A DNA stretch of 64,000 bases, from positions 42,812,180 through 42,876,179 of the forward strand of contig NC_085140.1 of NCBI RefSeq assembly GCF_024139115.2, written 5' to 3'. Below the pieces are notes generated by a model. It made no database searches. It saw nothing but the letters and a program-made list of their open reading frames with translations, and was not told the DNA's origin. Positions 10,455 through 21,255 of the stretch are shown here, piece by piece (positions within the stretch are counted from its first letter, which is position 1; each line of letters begins with the position of its first letter). The translations under genes and the position numbers were made by a program. Origin of the DNA: Armigeres subalbatus (Eukaryota; Arthropoda; Insecta; Diptera; Culicidae).

Positions 10455-11211
10455 AGAAATTTTATAGAAATTCCTCTAGGGGTTCCTTTAGCAAGTTCTT
10501 TGACAAGTTTTCCTGAAGTTCCCATAGGAATACTTTCAGAACTACCTTAAACAATTCCTTGGGAATTTCTACGGGTAATCCTTTGAAAATTCTTTGGTAA
10601 CTTGGTTCTTGGACATTTCCTCAATAATTCCGTCACAACATTCTCCATTTCTTTTGCATTTTTTCGGGAATCACTTCAGAAATTAATTCAAAGATATTTC
10701 TTCGGAAATTGCTTTTGGGAACCATTCGGAAATTCTTCTAAAAATTCCCTAGAACATTTTTACGAAATTTACTGAAAAGATTCTTTCTGATTTTTCTGCG
10801 GGAATTTCTTCGGTTCCCTAATGTAAACTATTTTTGAAATCGGTGCTTCCGGGCAAAATTATAAAAAACCTATACATATAATAAGCAAGGCCTGCGTGCC
10901 CAAACCTTTGTTCCTTATTACGAATAAACGAGTCTACATTAAGCAAGGTTTTGTATTTTCTTGGTGTGATTTGTGGGAAATGAGTCGTGGGATCAATAGT
11001 GAATCTTACACTAAGTTCTTTCGAAAATTCCTTCAAAAATTTTGCAAGAAATGTCTTTATAAACTCTTTTCGCTATTCTCTCGGAGAGTGCTTTCTGAAC
11101 CCCTCCGAAGATTTTTTCCAGCAATTTCTTCGGAAATTGTATTAGAAATTCTTTCGGAAATTATTTATACTCTTTCGGAAACTAATTTTCGAATGAAATC
11201 CTGAAATAATA
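10455..11211. repeat. GGAATTCC-type array, continued
   Basis: This is the same low-complexity DNA as 8215-9690. It resumes after R1 and continues again at 12916-13090 after the hAT insertion at 11220, showing that both R1 and the hAT element inserted into a pre-existing array. Confidence 0.65.
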
Positions 11212-11219
11212 TTCTACGG

Positions 11220-12907
11220 CAGCGGTTCTCAACTTTTTTCTTGAGAGGTACCCCTTCCAAGCCTCTTGAAAGAATAATTTTGAGCCTTTTGAAGGGAGGC
11301 TTCCAAGCCTACAAAAAGAAGCTTCTTAATCTCTTGAAAGTAGGCTTCCGCAGCTCTTGATAATAGGCTTCTAAGCCTTTTGTAGACACGCTTTCTAGCC
11401 GCTTAAAAAGATGATTCTTTTGCATCTTGAAAGGACGCTTCTGAGCCTCTTAAAAGTATGCTTCCAAGCCTCTTGAAAGTATGCTTCCAAGCCTCTTGAA
11501 AGAAGAATTACGAGCTTCTTGAAGGAAGGCTTTCGAGCATTTTTAAAAGAGCCTTCGAGCTTTTTGAAAGAAGGCTTGTGACCTTCTTAAAAGGAGGCTT
11601 CTTTTGCATCTTGAAATGACGCTTCTGAGCCTCTTGAAAGCATGTTTCCAAGCTTCCTGAAAGCATGCTTCCAAGCTTCTTGAAAGAAGTATTCCGAGCC
11701 TCTTGAAGGGAGGCTCCCGATTCACTTAAAAATAGGCTTTCGAGCCTCTTAAAAAGAGCCTTCTGAGCTTTTTGAAAGAAAGCTTCTAGCCCTCTTAAAA
11801 GGAGGCTTCCGAGCCTCTTGAAAGGAGCTTCTAAAAGTATGCTTCCGCACCTCTTGATAAGAGGCTTCTGAGCCCCTTGCAAAGAGGCTTCGAGCATCTT
11901 GAATGGTGGCTTTTGAGCTACTTAAAAGGAGGCTATGCATTTTCAAAGGATGCTTCTGAACCTCTTGAAAGTATGCTTCCAACCCACTTGGAAGGAGAGT
12001 TCCGAGCCTCTTGAAGGGAGGTATCCGAGGCTCTTGAAAGTAGGCTTCCGGACTGCTTAAAACGAGGCTTCCAGGCCTCTTGAAAGGAGGCTTTCGAGCC
12101 TTTTGAAAGAAGGTTTTCGAGCTTCTTGAGAGAAGGCTTCCAAGCCTCTTGAAAGAAGGCTTGCGAGCCTCTTCAATGGAGGCTTCGGAGCCTCTTGAAA
12201 AGAGCCTTTTGAAAAGAACCTTCCAAGCCTCTTGAATGAAGGCTTCCAAGTTTTTTGAAAAAGGCTTCCGACCCTCTTGAAAGGATCCTTCAGAGATTTT
12301 TGAAAGAAGGCTTCCGAATCTCTTAAAACGAGGCATCGGGGTCTCTTGGAAGAAGACAAAAGCCTCTTGAAAGGAGGCTTCCGAACCTTTTGAAAGAAAG
12401 GCTTCTGAACATCTTGAAAGGAGGCATTCGAGCTGCTCTGAAGAAGGCTTCCAAGAAGCGTAGAAGAATGCTTCTTATTCTCTTGCCACAAAGCAACCGA
12501 GCTTTTCTGTAAAAAAAAGCCTTCATGCCTCTCAAACGGAGGCTTCCTAACCTTTAGATTCTAGATTTTGGTTCAAAACCATGTTTCTAACATATTTGTC
12601 AACATTTTGTTTAGATCAGGTAGATTGCAATAAATATTTTTTTAAATTTGCTTTTTGTCCGATTGTTTTTTTTTCGTTCAGCAACCCTTCATACGCTGTT
12701 CTGGTTTAGGAGGGCAGGGTTCAATTGACTTTGGTTTACTGATCGCCATGCATATTATGTACAAGACAAAGTTTTGAAATAAAATATACACAATTATCAA
12801 AACTTTTTCAATTAGCTCCGATTGGAATTGATATACGTCCGCCATTATGCATTTTTGCCCGAGGTACCCCTAGGGCCAGTGAAGGTACCCCAGGTTGAGA
12901 ACCGCTG
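11220..12907. mobile_element. Non-autonomous hAT element containing a 23-bp minisatellite
   Basis: The termini are CAGCGGTTCTCAAC and its exact complement, with the perfect 8-bp TSD TTCTACGG (11212-11219 and 12908-12915). CAGNGGTTCTCAA is a classic hAT terminus. About 75% of the element (11260-12560) is the 23-bp tandem repeat. The remaining 350 bp at the right (a TAGATTGCAAT block, then TTTTTGCCCGAGGTACCCC) is shared with the second copy ending at 24627. No transposase is seen. Confidence 0.9.
11260..12560. repeat. 23-bp minisatellite, first array (about 55 units)
   Basis: The unit is of the type GAGGCTTCCGAGCCTCTTGAAAG. GAGGC and GCCTC within each unit are complementary, so every unit can fold into a small hairpin. 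Divergence between neighbours is moderate. On the minus strand the repeat has no stop in any frame, because 23 bp times three gives a 23-residue period; the resulting FKRLGSLLS-type frames are not evidence of a protein. Confidence 0.9.
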
Positions 12908-13931
12908 TTCTACGGTTTTACCTGTAGTTTTACCCAACGAGAACCTTAACGGTTTTTAAAAAAATGCCTTCATGGAGTTTCCGCAGAATTTCTTATTGGG
13001 TTTTACAAAGGAATTTCTAATGAAACTTAGAAAAAAATTGTAGTTTCCTCCGGAAATCACTTCAGGAACTCCACGAAGAACTTTTTTGGCATATTTTACC
13101 AACTTTTAAGAAAAATATTCAATTTGGTTGGTTATCGTGCCCAAGTCTTATTCAGCCAGAGCTCATTTTAGTTATGTTGATCATCTATTGAGATTTGTCC
13201 ATACAAAAACGCGAGGTGGGGAGTAAACTGTCCATTATGGTTGTCATTAGTGGACTCCATCGTGAATGCCCTTCCAGGAACTAAGGGTCACAGCAGATGA
13301 ACGAAGTAGCACTGCAAATTCTCTAAATATCAAGAAAACATTGCCCAATTGTATATGTAACTCAAAGAATAGTAGTTAGAATTTTTCTGAAATTTAGATA
13401 TATTGAGAAATAAATCGACTGGAGTTTATCAAAATCCTGAATTGGGAAAACTTTTGGAAAAAAATATTAACAAATTAGTCCTTTGACACCGAAGTCTAAT
13501 TCTCAATACTGCTCAAGGGATACGAAAAGTGAAGCAGGATTCGTTGTTAAATTTTGATTCATCAAAATCAGAGAATAATAAAATAATTTTAATTTAAATA
13601 ACATTTTGAGATCAGGTACTTATTAGTGTCGATGGTAATTTACTATGGAATGTGCTGTTTGATGATCGACAAACATAGAATATTTCAATTTTAATCCACT
13701 GAAGTCGATTTTTATACGGGCGATTCGTACGGTGTGAATCAAAACCACGTGAATTCAAAAATCCGCGTTAAAATTGATTTTTTTGCCATTGATTTTTTCA
13801 TCCACGCCGGTTCACGCCGCCGCCGCCGCCGCCGATAAAAGCCAACGGCGCGCCGCCGTGACGCCGCCGCCGCCGGGCAAAAGTGACCACTACGCCGCCG
13901 CCGCCGATTATATGACCGGCGCACAGGTCTA

Positions 13932-14180
13932 TAGTGGTGTGCTTCTAACACATCGTTGAGTCCAATCGCATAGTTCACGCAGATTCGAACTCTTTCATTG
14001 GAACAGCGGATATCGACCACCGGTCATTCTGACTCATGGTTCTTCTGAGTCTTCTGAGAGATGGTTCCAATTGACTCTGAACGGATGAGCTCGGCGTTCA
14101 TCAATGGAGTCCTGTTGACTGGAACTGGGCGCTTTGGACATACAACAGGTTTTTTGTGGAAAAAATATTTTAAGCCGTTT
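13932..14180 (-). pseudogene. Ty3/gypsy reverse transcriptase, N-terminal part
   Basis: On the minus strand, VCPKRPVPV, then ESIGTIS, then VRICVNYAIGLNDVLEAHHY match the gypsy RT N-terminus (RPKRPVP, GVISPV, VRICVDFSTGLNxALExHHYPLP). The frame is broken between these blocks. The next residues are found at 7592 and below, across the hAT-like element. The style of the motifs suggests a Mag-like lineage. Confidence 0.8.
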
Positions 14181-14194
14181 TTAGTGGAATGTAT

Positions 14195-14258
14195 TCAACC
14201 GTCTAAGACGAGTTAAGTACTCTCCATGGAGAGTACTTAACTCGTCTTAGACGGTTGA
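14195..14258. repeat. Perfect 64-bp palindrome
   Basis: The arm TCAACCGTCTAAGACGAGTT, continuing through AAGTACTCTCCA, is followed without a spacer by its exact complement. The axis lies between 14226 and 14227 inside CCATGG. It sits between the gag and RT parts of the gypsy relic, so it is an insertion or a fold-back made after the element died. It could be a minimal MITE reduced to its two TIRs. No TSD is obvious. Confidence 0.95.
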
Positions 14259-14299
14259 GGTTTTTTGTTACAAATTCTAGGAAATTTTGGAAACATTTT

Positions 14300-14810
14300 G
14301 CAGTTTAGTTCACCACGGAGACTACTTGATCTGCAACCACCTGATTCCTTAATTTTTTTTTCATTTCAGGTTTCTTCGTGGACGACTGAGTAAACTTACA
14401 TGTGACCGGCTTTGAGGCCGATGAATTTTCGATGAGCGTCTTGTCCGCCTTGAGGTTGATAAGTCGCTGGACGCGCCCTTTTGTTCGCGTAGCCTTAAAA
14501 CACACACATAAATGGAAAGCAAGCGCTTGAAGCGATCGGTTTTTAACTTTGCGAGTTCGAACTCCTTGCAAGCAAAGTTTTCTTCCCGCATCAGCTAGTA
14601 ACGTCTTGGATCCAGCTGTGATCACGGCTATCGAAAAGGTCCATATAACGTGGAACCAACTTTTCGGACTGGATGTCGTACTCGGGATCGAACACAAATT
14701 TGTTCATTTTCATGAGAAGTGTTATTCTCATGGTCGATAGGCGTTGGCATGGCTAATCTTTGGAGCAAATAAGAAGTTTGCATCTGTGCGACATATCCGT
14801 GAGCGTGAAC
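14300..14810 (-). pseudogene. Ty3/gypsy gag remnant
   Basis: The minus strand carries gag-like blocks in three frames: FDPEY and DLFDSRDHSWI near 14700, FACKEFELAKLKTDRFKRLL near 14540, and QRLINLKADKTLIENS near 14440. The order and the phrases KLKTDxFKxL and RLINLKADxxLIE resemble gag of Mag/CsRn1-like gypsy elements. Several frameshifts and stops make it dead. It lies upstream of the RT part on the same strand, as expected. Confidence 0.6.
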
Positions 14811-14814
14811 CACT

Positions 14815-15775
14815 CTACTTCACTTTTTCCTCGCCGATAAAATGTTATACTTTAGGATCGACCAAAATAGTGAAAAAGGTGATTTTTGTAATAAAAAAAA
14901 ATCTAATTTTATTCCATCTTATGGTTCGGGGCAAAAGAGGCCAAGTTAGGTTCCGGCAACTCGCAGGTTGCTGTGATTGAAAATACGTTGCTATGGTTAA
15001 AGTTTAAATTACGCCAGTTAGGCCGTTACAAATATTTTATAAATATTATTTCCTACTGATCTTCGTAAGTTTTTTGTTGGGGGTGGTTGTTATAAAAAAA
15101 TAAATATCAAAATAAAATAAAAACCCAAAAAACTCCTCGGATTTGTTAAAGAATGTTTCGAACATAACAATTTTCCGGAAATTTTATTGTTGCTCTCTCA
15201 AATTTTTATTTTTAGGCAAAAAAATCCGAGGGGGCGAAGACAAAATTGTTTTTAATTATGTGTAGGTATTGTCCTGAATTCTTATTATTAATGAACACAT
15301 ACGCTAGGAGAAAAGTCAAAAAAGAAGAATCATCAAAACAAAAATTGCACTGAGAAATATGGGATGAAATTCTCGCTTAAAAGGACCAAATAACATTTTT
15401 TTCATGAAAAAATTTGACCCACTGCAATCAATAGCTTTTATGTTGTTCTGTTGATTGCGCTATTCAAATTAATTCATGAAAACAATGTTACTTAGGTCCT
15501 TTGGAAAAGTTAAGCGAGAATTCTTCAAATAATTTAAAAAATTCAAAATGATATGTATTTGAAAATGATTTTGAGCACGAGGTTAGACTTTTCATTATCT
15601 ACATTATATTTATTTGATTGTTAATGATAATACTTTTTTTTCTCGAATTTATCCCAAAAAGGTACTATTTTTGATGTTCATTGAATTTCTAATTTCGTGT
15701 AAAATGGTTTATTAAAAGAAAGAACTCATAATTTTAAAATTATTTTGAATTCCATTGGCTGTACCTTGCCGTGAT
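14815..15775. other. No recognised feature
   Basis: This is AT-rich sequence. One weak inverted repeat pairs 'aaggaccaaataacattttt' near 15381 with its approximate complement near 15480, and may be a small old MITE. No coding frame is supported. Confidence 0.4.
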
Positions 15776-15779
15776 GACA

Positions 15780-16062
15780 GCATTCATCCGGTTCACTGAG
15801 CCCATTAAGTTAGCCCTCATGTTAATTGTCGGATGCGTCTCACAGACGAACTTCATTCGAAGATGTCCCAGATGATGAAGTCATTTAAGGAGACACAAAC
15901 GACTCAACGGCGTGCTGGGAATGAGAAGAAATCAAATTTTTGTTGCATCACGACGGGTATCATCAACATCAACGGTAAAATCTGCCAGAACGAGTGCCAC
16001 AGACTCTTTCTGCCAGGCGAGATAGTTTTGGTCTGATTTGACATTCTGCCACTTTGCTCGAC
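15780..16062 (+). pseudogene. Tc1/mariner transposase remnant
   Basis: A plus-strand frame reads GIININGKICQNECHRLFLPG, and a second frame then reads FWSDLTFCHFA. This matches mariner-type NGxxYxxECLxxRLLP followed by the second catalytic aspartate block FWPDLASCHYA. A frameshift separates the two. The Feilai-like SINE at 16076 truncates or interrupts the relic, and I could not follow it beyond the SINE. Confidence 0.5.
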
Positions 16063-16075
16063 CTGTGTTGGACTT

Positions 16076-16362
16076 CTTCTTCTTCTCATTTGCATTACAT
16101 CCCCACACTGGGACAGAGCCGCCTCGCAGCTTAGTGTTCATTAAGCACTTCCACAGTTATTAACTGCGAGGTTTCATGGTAAGGCTACCATTTTTGCATT
16201 CGTATATCATGAGGCTAACACGATGATACTTTTATGCCCAGGGAAGTCGAGACAATTTCCAATCCGAAAATTGCCTAGACCGGCACCGGGAATCGAACCC
16301 AGCCACCCCCAGCATGGTCTTGCTTTGTAGCCACGCGTCTTACCGCACGGCTAAGGAGGGCC
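16076..16362 (-). mobile_element. Feilai-like tRNA-derived SINE
   Basis: Read on the minus strand, the head has an A-box-like TTAGCCGTGCGGT and a B-box GGTTCGATTCC (near 16284), typical of a tRNA-derived pol III promoter. The body continues to an (AAGAAG)n tail near 16085. The perfect 14-bp TSD CCTGTGTTGGACTT lies at 16062-16075 and 16363-16376. The body matches three more copies in this window. The name Feilai is from memory of the Aedes SINE family. Confidence 0.88.
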
Positions 16363-16376
16363 CCTGTGTTGGACTT

Positions 16377-18506
16377 AAAACTTAACTTAAAATATCCTTT
16401 CTCGAGTACAGTAATCGTTCATGAACAATTATTTTTTCAGTAAGAACTGCGCTATTTCTACTCGATCGGGCAATATGCAAAAAATCATCCTGCTCTTTCC
16501 ATCATTGATTCCACCAGAACAATGGTTCCGCGGGATGCTTGATAATCCATTCTGAGAAGGCTCGTAGAAAAGGTTGACACTTTGTTTGCTCACAGAAGTT
16601 TGGACAAAAACTCATCAGTCCGCATAAAGTTGTCGTAATTTTCTTTTGTAAAATTTTTATTTAGGTGAAATTTGACACTTGGTCAGTTTTTCACTGTTGC
16701 CATCAATGGATATGCAATCAACTTTGTCTGACTCCAAGCGACTTCTCGGAAGATGCGGTCGGTATCTTGTGTCTCTTTTCAGATGACAATCATTACCGAA
16801 GGAAAAGTGATCAGAGCATTCACAAAAAAGGCAACAGGTCATCGATATCTTGACAGGTTAGGTATACCTCAGCTGTTGGAAATTTTTCAATGCTGTCTTC
16901 GCGGCTTATTGCGAAAGATGTTTTTCAAAACTACCTTCGTCAACCATATGGACTATAAGAACGTTTGCAAAAACCATTGAAAATAAATATTGAACTAATA
17001 TTATGTGGCCAGTGATAGTAAGTTTGGGTGGGTTAGAGGTGGTTTTATAAATTTTGTTCACGTGCTGTGGATTGAAAATTCCAGTCAGTTGGTTACAATA
17101 TTAGAATTTAATTTTTACTGATTTAATTTCGGAAGCTAAGTTTACAAGAACGCTTATTAGTTACAAACCAGTCGACATCGTCTTTTAAAATTAAGTAATC
17201 AGTGATATAAAACAAGAAAATAGATCCTTGGATCTGCTTTCTGGTCAGCATTTTTGTATTATTGTTCTGAATAGTATATGAGTAAATTTGAAAAGCAGTT
17301 ACACGTCTTACCTAAGCTATTGTGAATTAGTTGCAAATCATTCTCTTAATCGGATTTATCTGCTATAATACTTGCATGATTCTTTAACAGCAATAAAACT
17401 CGTTACACCATGAAACAATAAGCCGCGTAACACCATTAAACTTTTTAATTTTATGGAAATTCCGAGCAAATGGAATTGACTGAGAGTTTTGATCGATTTT
17501 CAATCATTGCAAGTACATCACTCTGTGTAACGTGGTTCCCACAACTGCAAGCAGCACATAATGTCATAAGAAACGAGTGCTTTCTTCACATGCCATTTTC
17601 CCACATACATTCAATTCTTTCCCGAAGACGTCTATTGTGTGCGAAATTCTCCGAACAAAAAAGCTTTCTCTTCATCAATTTCCCGTCTTCAACAAGCCAG
17701 TCGTTGTCGTCGTTCGCTGTTTGCGTTTACCACGGAACCGCGCGCGTTTTCTCTCGTCCCCAAGCGCACATCATCCCTCCGTCCAGAATGATGAAGCTTT
17801 CAAATATGTGCCAATGGCCCTTTCTCTCCCCATAAAACATGGCACCAACAACAACGCCAACGGAGGGTTTTACAATGGCTGCCTCCGTGTGGTGACAACT
17901 TTGACAGGACAGGAGAGTGAGGAAATGTTGGGAAAAGAAAGCAAGAAAAACGACGGCTTTTCTCGACGGCTCTTCTCGGGTGCTACCGAAATCGAGAAGA
18001 AAAGCATTTATTGGAAAGAAATCGGGAACGGAAACGAACCCTTATCTACGGTGGTTGTGTGCTGTTGTGTTTCCGTTTGCCATGCAGAAACGAATTCTGT
18101 CGAATCGGTGGAACCTTTGGGCGATTGGTTGTGGTGGAGATAGAGGAGTGTGATCTAAATCGTATCGATGGCGTGGGATGATCAGATGCATAAGAACTTT
18201 GCTCATTATACTTGACACATTAGGCTAATTATTTTCTCATAAATCGGTAATGCGACTTTGTAAGCAAAGCAATTGTTTTACGACTCGTTTGGTATAGAGA
18301 TTTTCTCTGAAAAGAAAACTGACCCATTATAAGATACGAAGTCAGTGACCAAAATAATTCAATATTATGTCTTTGGATTTTTTTTGGTAGTTCAATATGT
18401 ATATTATTTTTTCATGGAAAATATTTTTGAACTGCCAAAGAAGAAGAAAGAAAAGAAAACAAGTCGCTTATTTAAACCTTCAATAAAAATTATGTGCGCA
18501 AAATAA
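16377..18506. other. Largely unique DNA with one long unassigned frame
   Basis: No transposon signature is seen. A plus-strand frame of 188 codons (17577-18143) overlaps a 121-codon frame (17470-17835). The first lacks an ATG at its 5' end and neither resembles a known family. The segment 17700-18150 is more GC-rich than its surroundings and could be a 5' UTR, promoter or exon, but no splice sites or core promoter can be assigned. Confidence 0.25.
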
Positions 18507-18649
18507 CCCAGTCAGCACAAGATCGTATTTGATGACTCATAAGATGCTAAAGTGGAGGCCATATAGGTACTTCACCATACAAAATGTACGTATATCGCCT
18601 CCACTTTAGCATCTTATGTTGCATCATATACGATTTTGTGTTGACTGGG
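18507..18649. mobile_element. 143-bp MITE with long terminal inverted repeats
   Basis: The left end CCCAGTCAGCACAAGATCGT and the complement of the right end (CCCAGTCAACACAAAATCGT) match, and the match continues through AAGATGCTAAAGTGGAGGC, leaving a loop of only about 25 bases. The whole element is therefore a hairpin. Only AA flanks both ends, so the superfamily is not assigned. Confidence 0.85.
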
Positions 18650-19034
18650 AAGGGGTTGGAAAGAATTGAGTTCAATTCGTCTATCAACTAAAAAAGTTGT
18701 GAAGGCGCATATTAAACTATTCTCACATATTCAAGCATACGTGGCGAGGGTTGCAATAAAATAAGAAAAACTCATATTTTTCGATTTATTGTGTACTTGA
18801 CGTGTACGTAGGGACTAGCATAAAACTATTTAATGGATGGTTGATTGTCAGTTTCCATTGGAAGTTTTGTCCTCTATATGCAACATGCCAATTCCGGTGA
18901 GATGTTTTGATGTAATAGACTACTCGTCGACATGAACAGCACACTGAAGCTGACAAAGTTTTTTTTTTCTTTCAGATGAAAAGGAAGAATTCGGATGGTA
19001 ACGGACAGTTTGCGAATGCAATTTTAGATACAAC

Positions 19035-19570
19035 TAGGGGAAGGGGGGGCAATATGCCCTAGCTAAGCAAACACTGCTCTATTGTCTTATTTGTAACGCT
19101 ATTCATGGGTATTTTTACATTATGCATCAGTTTAACAAGATAGCTAGTTGATGCCATTCAAAAATTGTCAAAAATCTCAATCATATTGATATTATTCACA
19201 TTTCAAAAAAGTGGTGATATTCTGTTGCCGGAAAACTCATGAGGCAAAACGCCTTTCAGCTGGCGGCTCCTAGGAAACAAAGTACCACGCGTCGGCGAAT
19301 CAGTTTTCTAGTATGGATAGTCCGTGGAGACGCAAGTACTTTGTAGGTTATTGCCACTAGGGCGTTTTGCCTCGCCAAAATGTTAGATGTTTCTTCAAAA
19401 TGTGGAAATTTTCGGTTTTTCCGACCTTCCCATGCACTATTTTGAAACTTTCTTCGCCTATCCTACATAATTTTAGATCTAGTTTTGTTACGGACATATT
19501 AATGACGGTAAATATGAAGGAAACCACAAAAGGCGTTTTGCATCGGGGGCGTTTTTGGCCTCTTCCCCTA
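19035..19570. mobile_element. 536-bp inverted-repeat element with nested inverted repeat
   Basis: The termini TAGGGGAAG and its complement are flanked by CAAC (19031-19034 and 19571-19574), or CAACTA if TA is counted. Inside, GAGGCAAAACGCC (near 19240) and GGGCGTTTTGCCTCG (near 19361) form a second inverted pair. 'ggcgttttg' phrases recur near both ends. No protein is encoded. Confidence 0.65.
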
Positions 19571-19984
19571 CAACTATGACGGGGGTGAATCGAAACACAA
19601 AGTACAAATTGTTTGGAGAAGAATGTCGTCTGGTATTGGATCAAAGAGTAGCAGTTTGAAGATTTGGTTTTTTCCACAGTCACACATGGAAGTTTTGGCT
19701 ATGCTGATTTTGTTTCCTAAAACAGAAGGGTCAAATTGAATTAGTAGCAGTATAAAAATTGTGCACGGTATGATGCAATATATTTGAAGATAAGATTCAA
19801 GTTTTCTAACGATTCCTGGCTCTATTCTATTTTTTTTTTGCAATTTGAAGTGTAGTTATGGAAAATCAATTCCGAACAAAAACCGTATTAAAATCAGTTT
19901 AAAGAGCCTCCATGTAGTTACCATTATCCGTCGAATTAAAAAAAATAAGTTAATGAATTCTATTAAATTTGTAGCAGTTTTAAA
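19571..19984. other. No recognised feature
   Basis: This is AT-rich sequence. It may contain further worn LINE sequence on the minus strand downstream of the RT relic at 19985-20600, but no motif is readable. Confidence 0.3.
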
Positions 19985-20600
19985 GTTGTGATGAGTTTTC
20001 TTTGGTAATAGATTCAAAAAGTTTGGGAATGCAAGAGATAATGGCTGTTTCACTTTAAGGTGATTATACAATCAAGCCATGTGGTGAATTTAAAATTCAC
20101 CACACGGTTTTCTACTCCTATTATCAAAAGTTCAAATCTAGCGTAATAATTTTCGTACAATGCTGAAATTAAAGTCGATTGCTTAGCATGAGTTAGCAAA
20201 CGATCCACGGATATTTCATCTCCATGGGCGTTGTGGTTCTCTCAATTCGTGCTCTTGAAAAATCAGTAGAAAAAACACGTGGTTTCCAAGATGGCCGATT
20301 TGTGGCTTTGTTGTATAACCACCTTAATCAAGAATGGCCGATTTTTTGCCTATTTTAAAGATAGGTACGATAAAATTTGCGGATTCCAGTGATAATCTGA
20401 AGAGCCAGAACAGAGGTACCGTCAACTCCTCAGCTAAGCTTTTCAAAAATATCGGTGTCTGAGCTGGGGCCTGCATCTAAGTTTTTAAAGCGTTCAGAAT
20501 ATCGTTTACTGTAATCTAATTAACACCAATGTCCTAGTCGCTATCTTGTTCCGAAAAAAAGGTGGTGCATATTTCTCGGAAGATATCTCCAAAGAAAGCA
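19985..20600 (-). pseudogene. Jockey/CR1-like LINE reverse transcriptase remnant split by a MITE
   Basis: From 20600 down, the minus strand reads DAGPSS, then FLKSLAEELTVPLFWLF, then LSLESANFIVPIFKIGKKS, the usual start of a Jockey/CR1-type RT domain. Below the MITE at 20055-20327 it resumes with RAIISCIPKLFESI, which corresponds to NYRxIxLLSxxPKLFExL. Stops and shifts are frequent. The relic was already in place when the MITE inserted. Confidence 0.65.
20059..20323. mobile_element. piggyBac-like MITE with TTAA duplication (copy 1)
   Basis: The left end is GGTGATTATACAATCAAGCC, the complement of the right end GGTGGTTATACAACAAAGCC. TTAA flanks both ends (20055-20058 and 20324-20327). Inside lies a conserved hairpin (GTGAATTTAAAATTCAC). 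A homologous copy lies at 58731-58996. TTAA targets are typical of piggyBac-type transposition; no transposase is present. Confidence 0.82.
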
Positions 20601-21255
20601 ATTACATTGAATAACGGAAAGGTATGATTTTAAATTTGGTTTTATTTAATTGAAGAAGTTTTTTGGGCATGACTTTATTTCATTTTCTTTTTTCGTATTA
20701 TGCTCTTCAAATGCTACATCAATTGCTAGTTTGGCAAGATGACTTATTTTTTTTATCAAGTTATCATTCGAATTGTCTATTATGTAAAATATGTGTATTT
20801 TGTATTTGCGCTTTCTTTTTTTTTTTGAAAACTGAATATCTTGAATTTCCGTTCCTACTTTTTCTCCTTCATAAAAACGGACTGCTGTGTAAACCCATAG
20901 CACGGCCCAACCATTTTGTTGATGTAAATGTCTTCCCTTTTATTTTCGGACGTACAATCACGGGTTCAGCTTGGATTGTTGAAATTCCGCAGCTTTTAAT
21001 GTGGAAACCACTATTCGATTCTTCACATGTGCGTACTACATCAATTCGTACACCCAACCAACGATTGTTATATTTTCCAACAAGTCTATATAAGAACCTA
21101 TTAAAATCTGTATTAGAACTGGGCATATTCGAAATTGCTAAACACCGCCGAGTTTCAGCAAACATGATTTTTATCGAGATTTCAGTAAAAGTGACGTTTC
21201 GGTTATTGAGATACAGTAAATATTTTGCTGAAAATTAGTAATAAACGAAATTTTC
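20601..21255. other. Unassigned region with an open 190-codon frame
   Basis: A plus-strand frame from ATG 20669 to 21238 and an opposing frame at 20869-21165 overlap. Neither carries a recognisable motif. Since it lies upstream of a minus-strand LINE RT, it may be the worn endonuclease region of that element, but no endonuclease motif is visible. Confidence 0.2.

Larger units (their letters stand above)
7593..13931. mobile_element. 6.3-kb non-autonomous hAT-like element with CGG-rich ends
   Basis: The terminal inverted repeats are TAGACCTGTGCGCCG and its exact complement, flanked by the perfect 8-bp TSD TAGTGGTG (7585-7592 and 13932-13939). The element splits a gypsy RT whose two halves continue on either side, which independently confirms both ends. 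The ends carry GCCGCCGCC-rich blocks (7600-7690 and 13805-13925). They match the element at 616-4529 in the reverse order: the left end here resembles the right end there. The interior carries an R2 repeat, GGAATTCC arrays, R1 and a further hAT element with a minisatellite. No transposase is visible. Confidence 0.88.

Noticed and set aside
11508..12535. Overlapping minus-strand frames up to 195 codons
   Set aside because: Same 23-bp repeat artefact, in three frames at once.
18955..19034. Strong acceptor-like TTTTTTTTTCTTTCAG followed by ATGAAAAGGAAG and a short open frame
   Set aside because: The frame runs only about 20 codons before the inverted-repeat element at 19035, and no other exon or donor could be linked.
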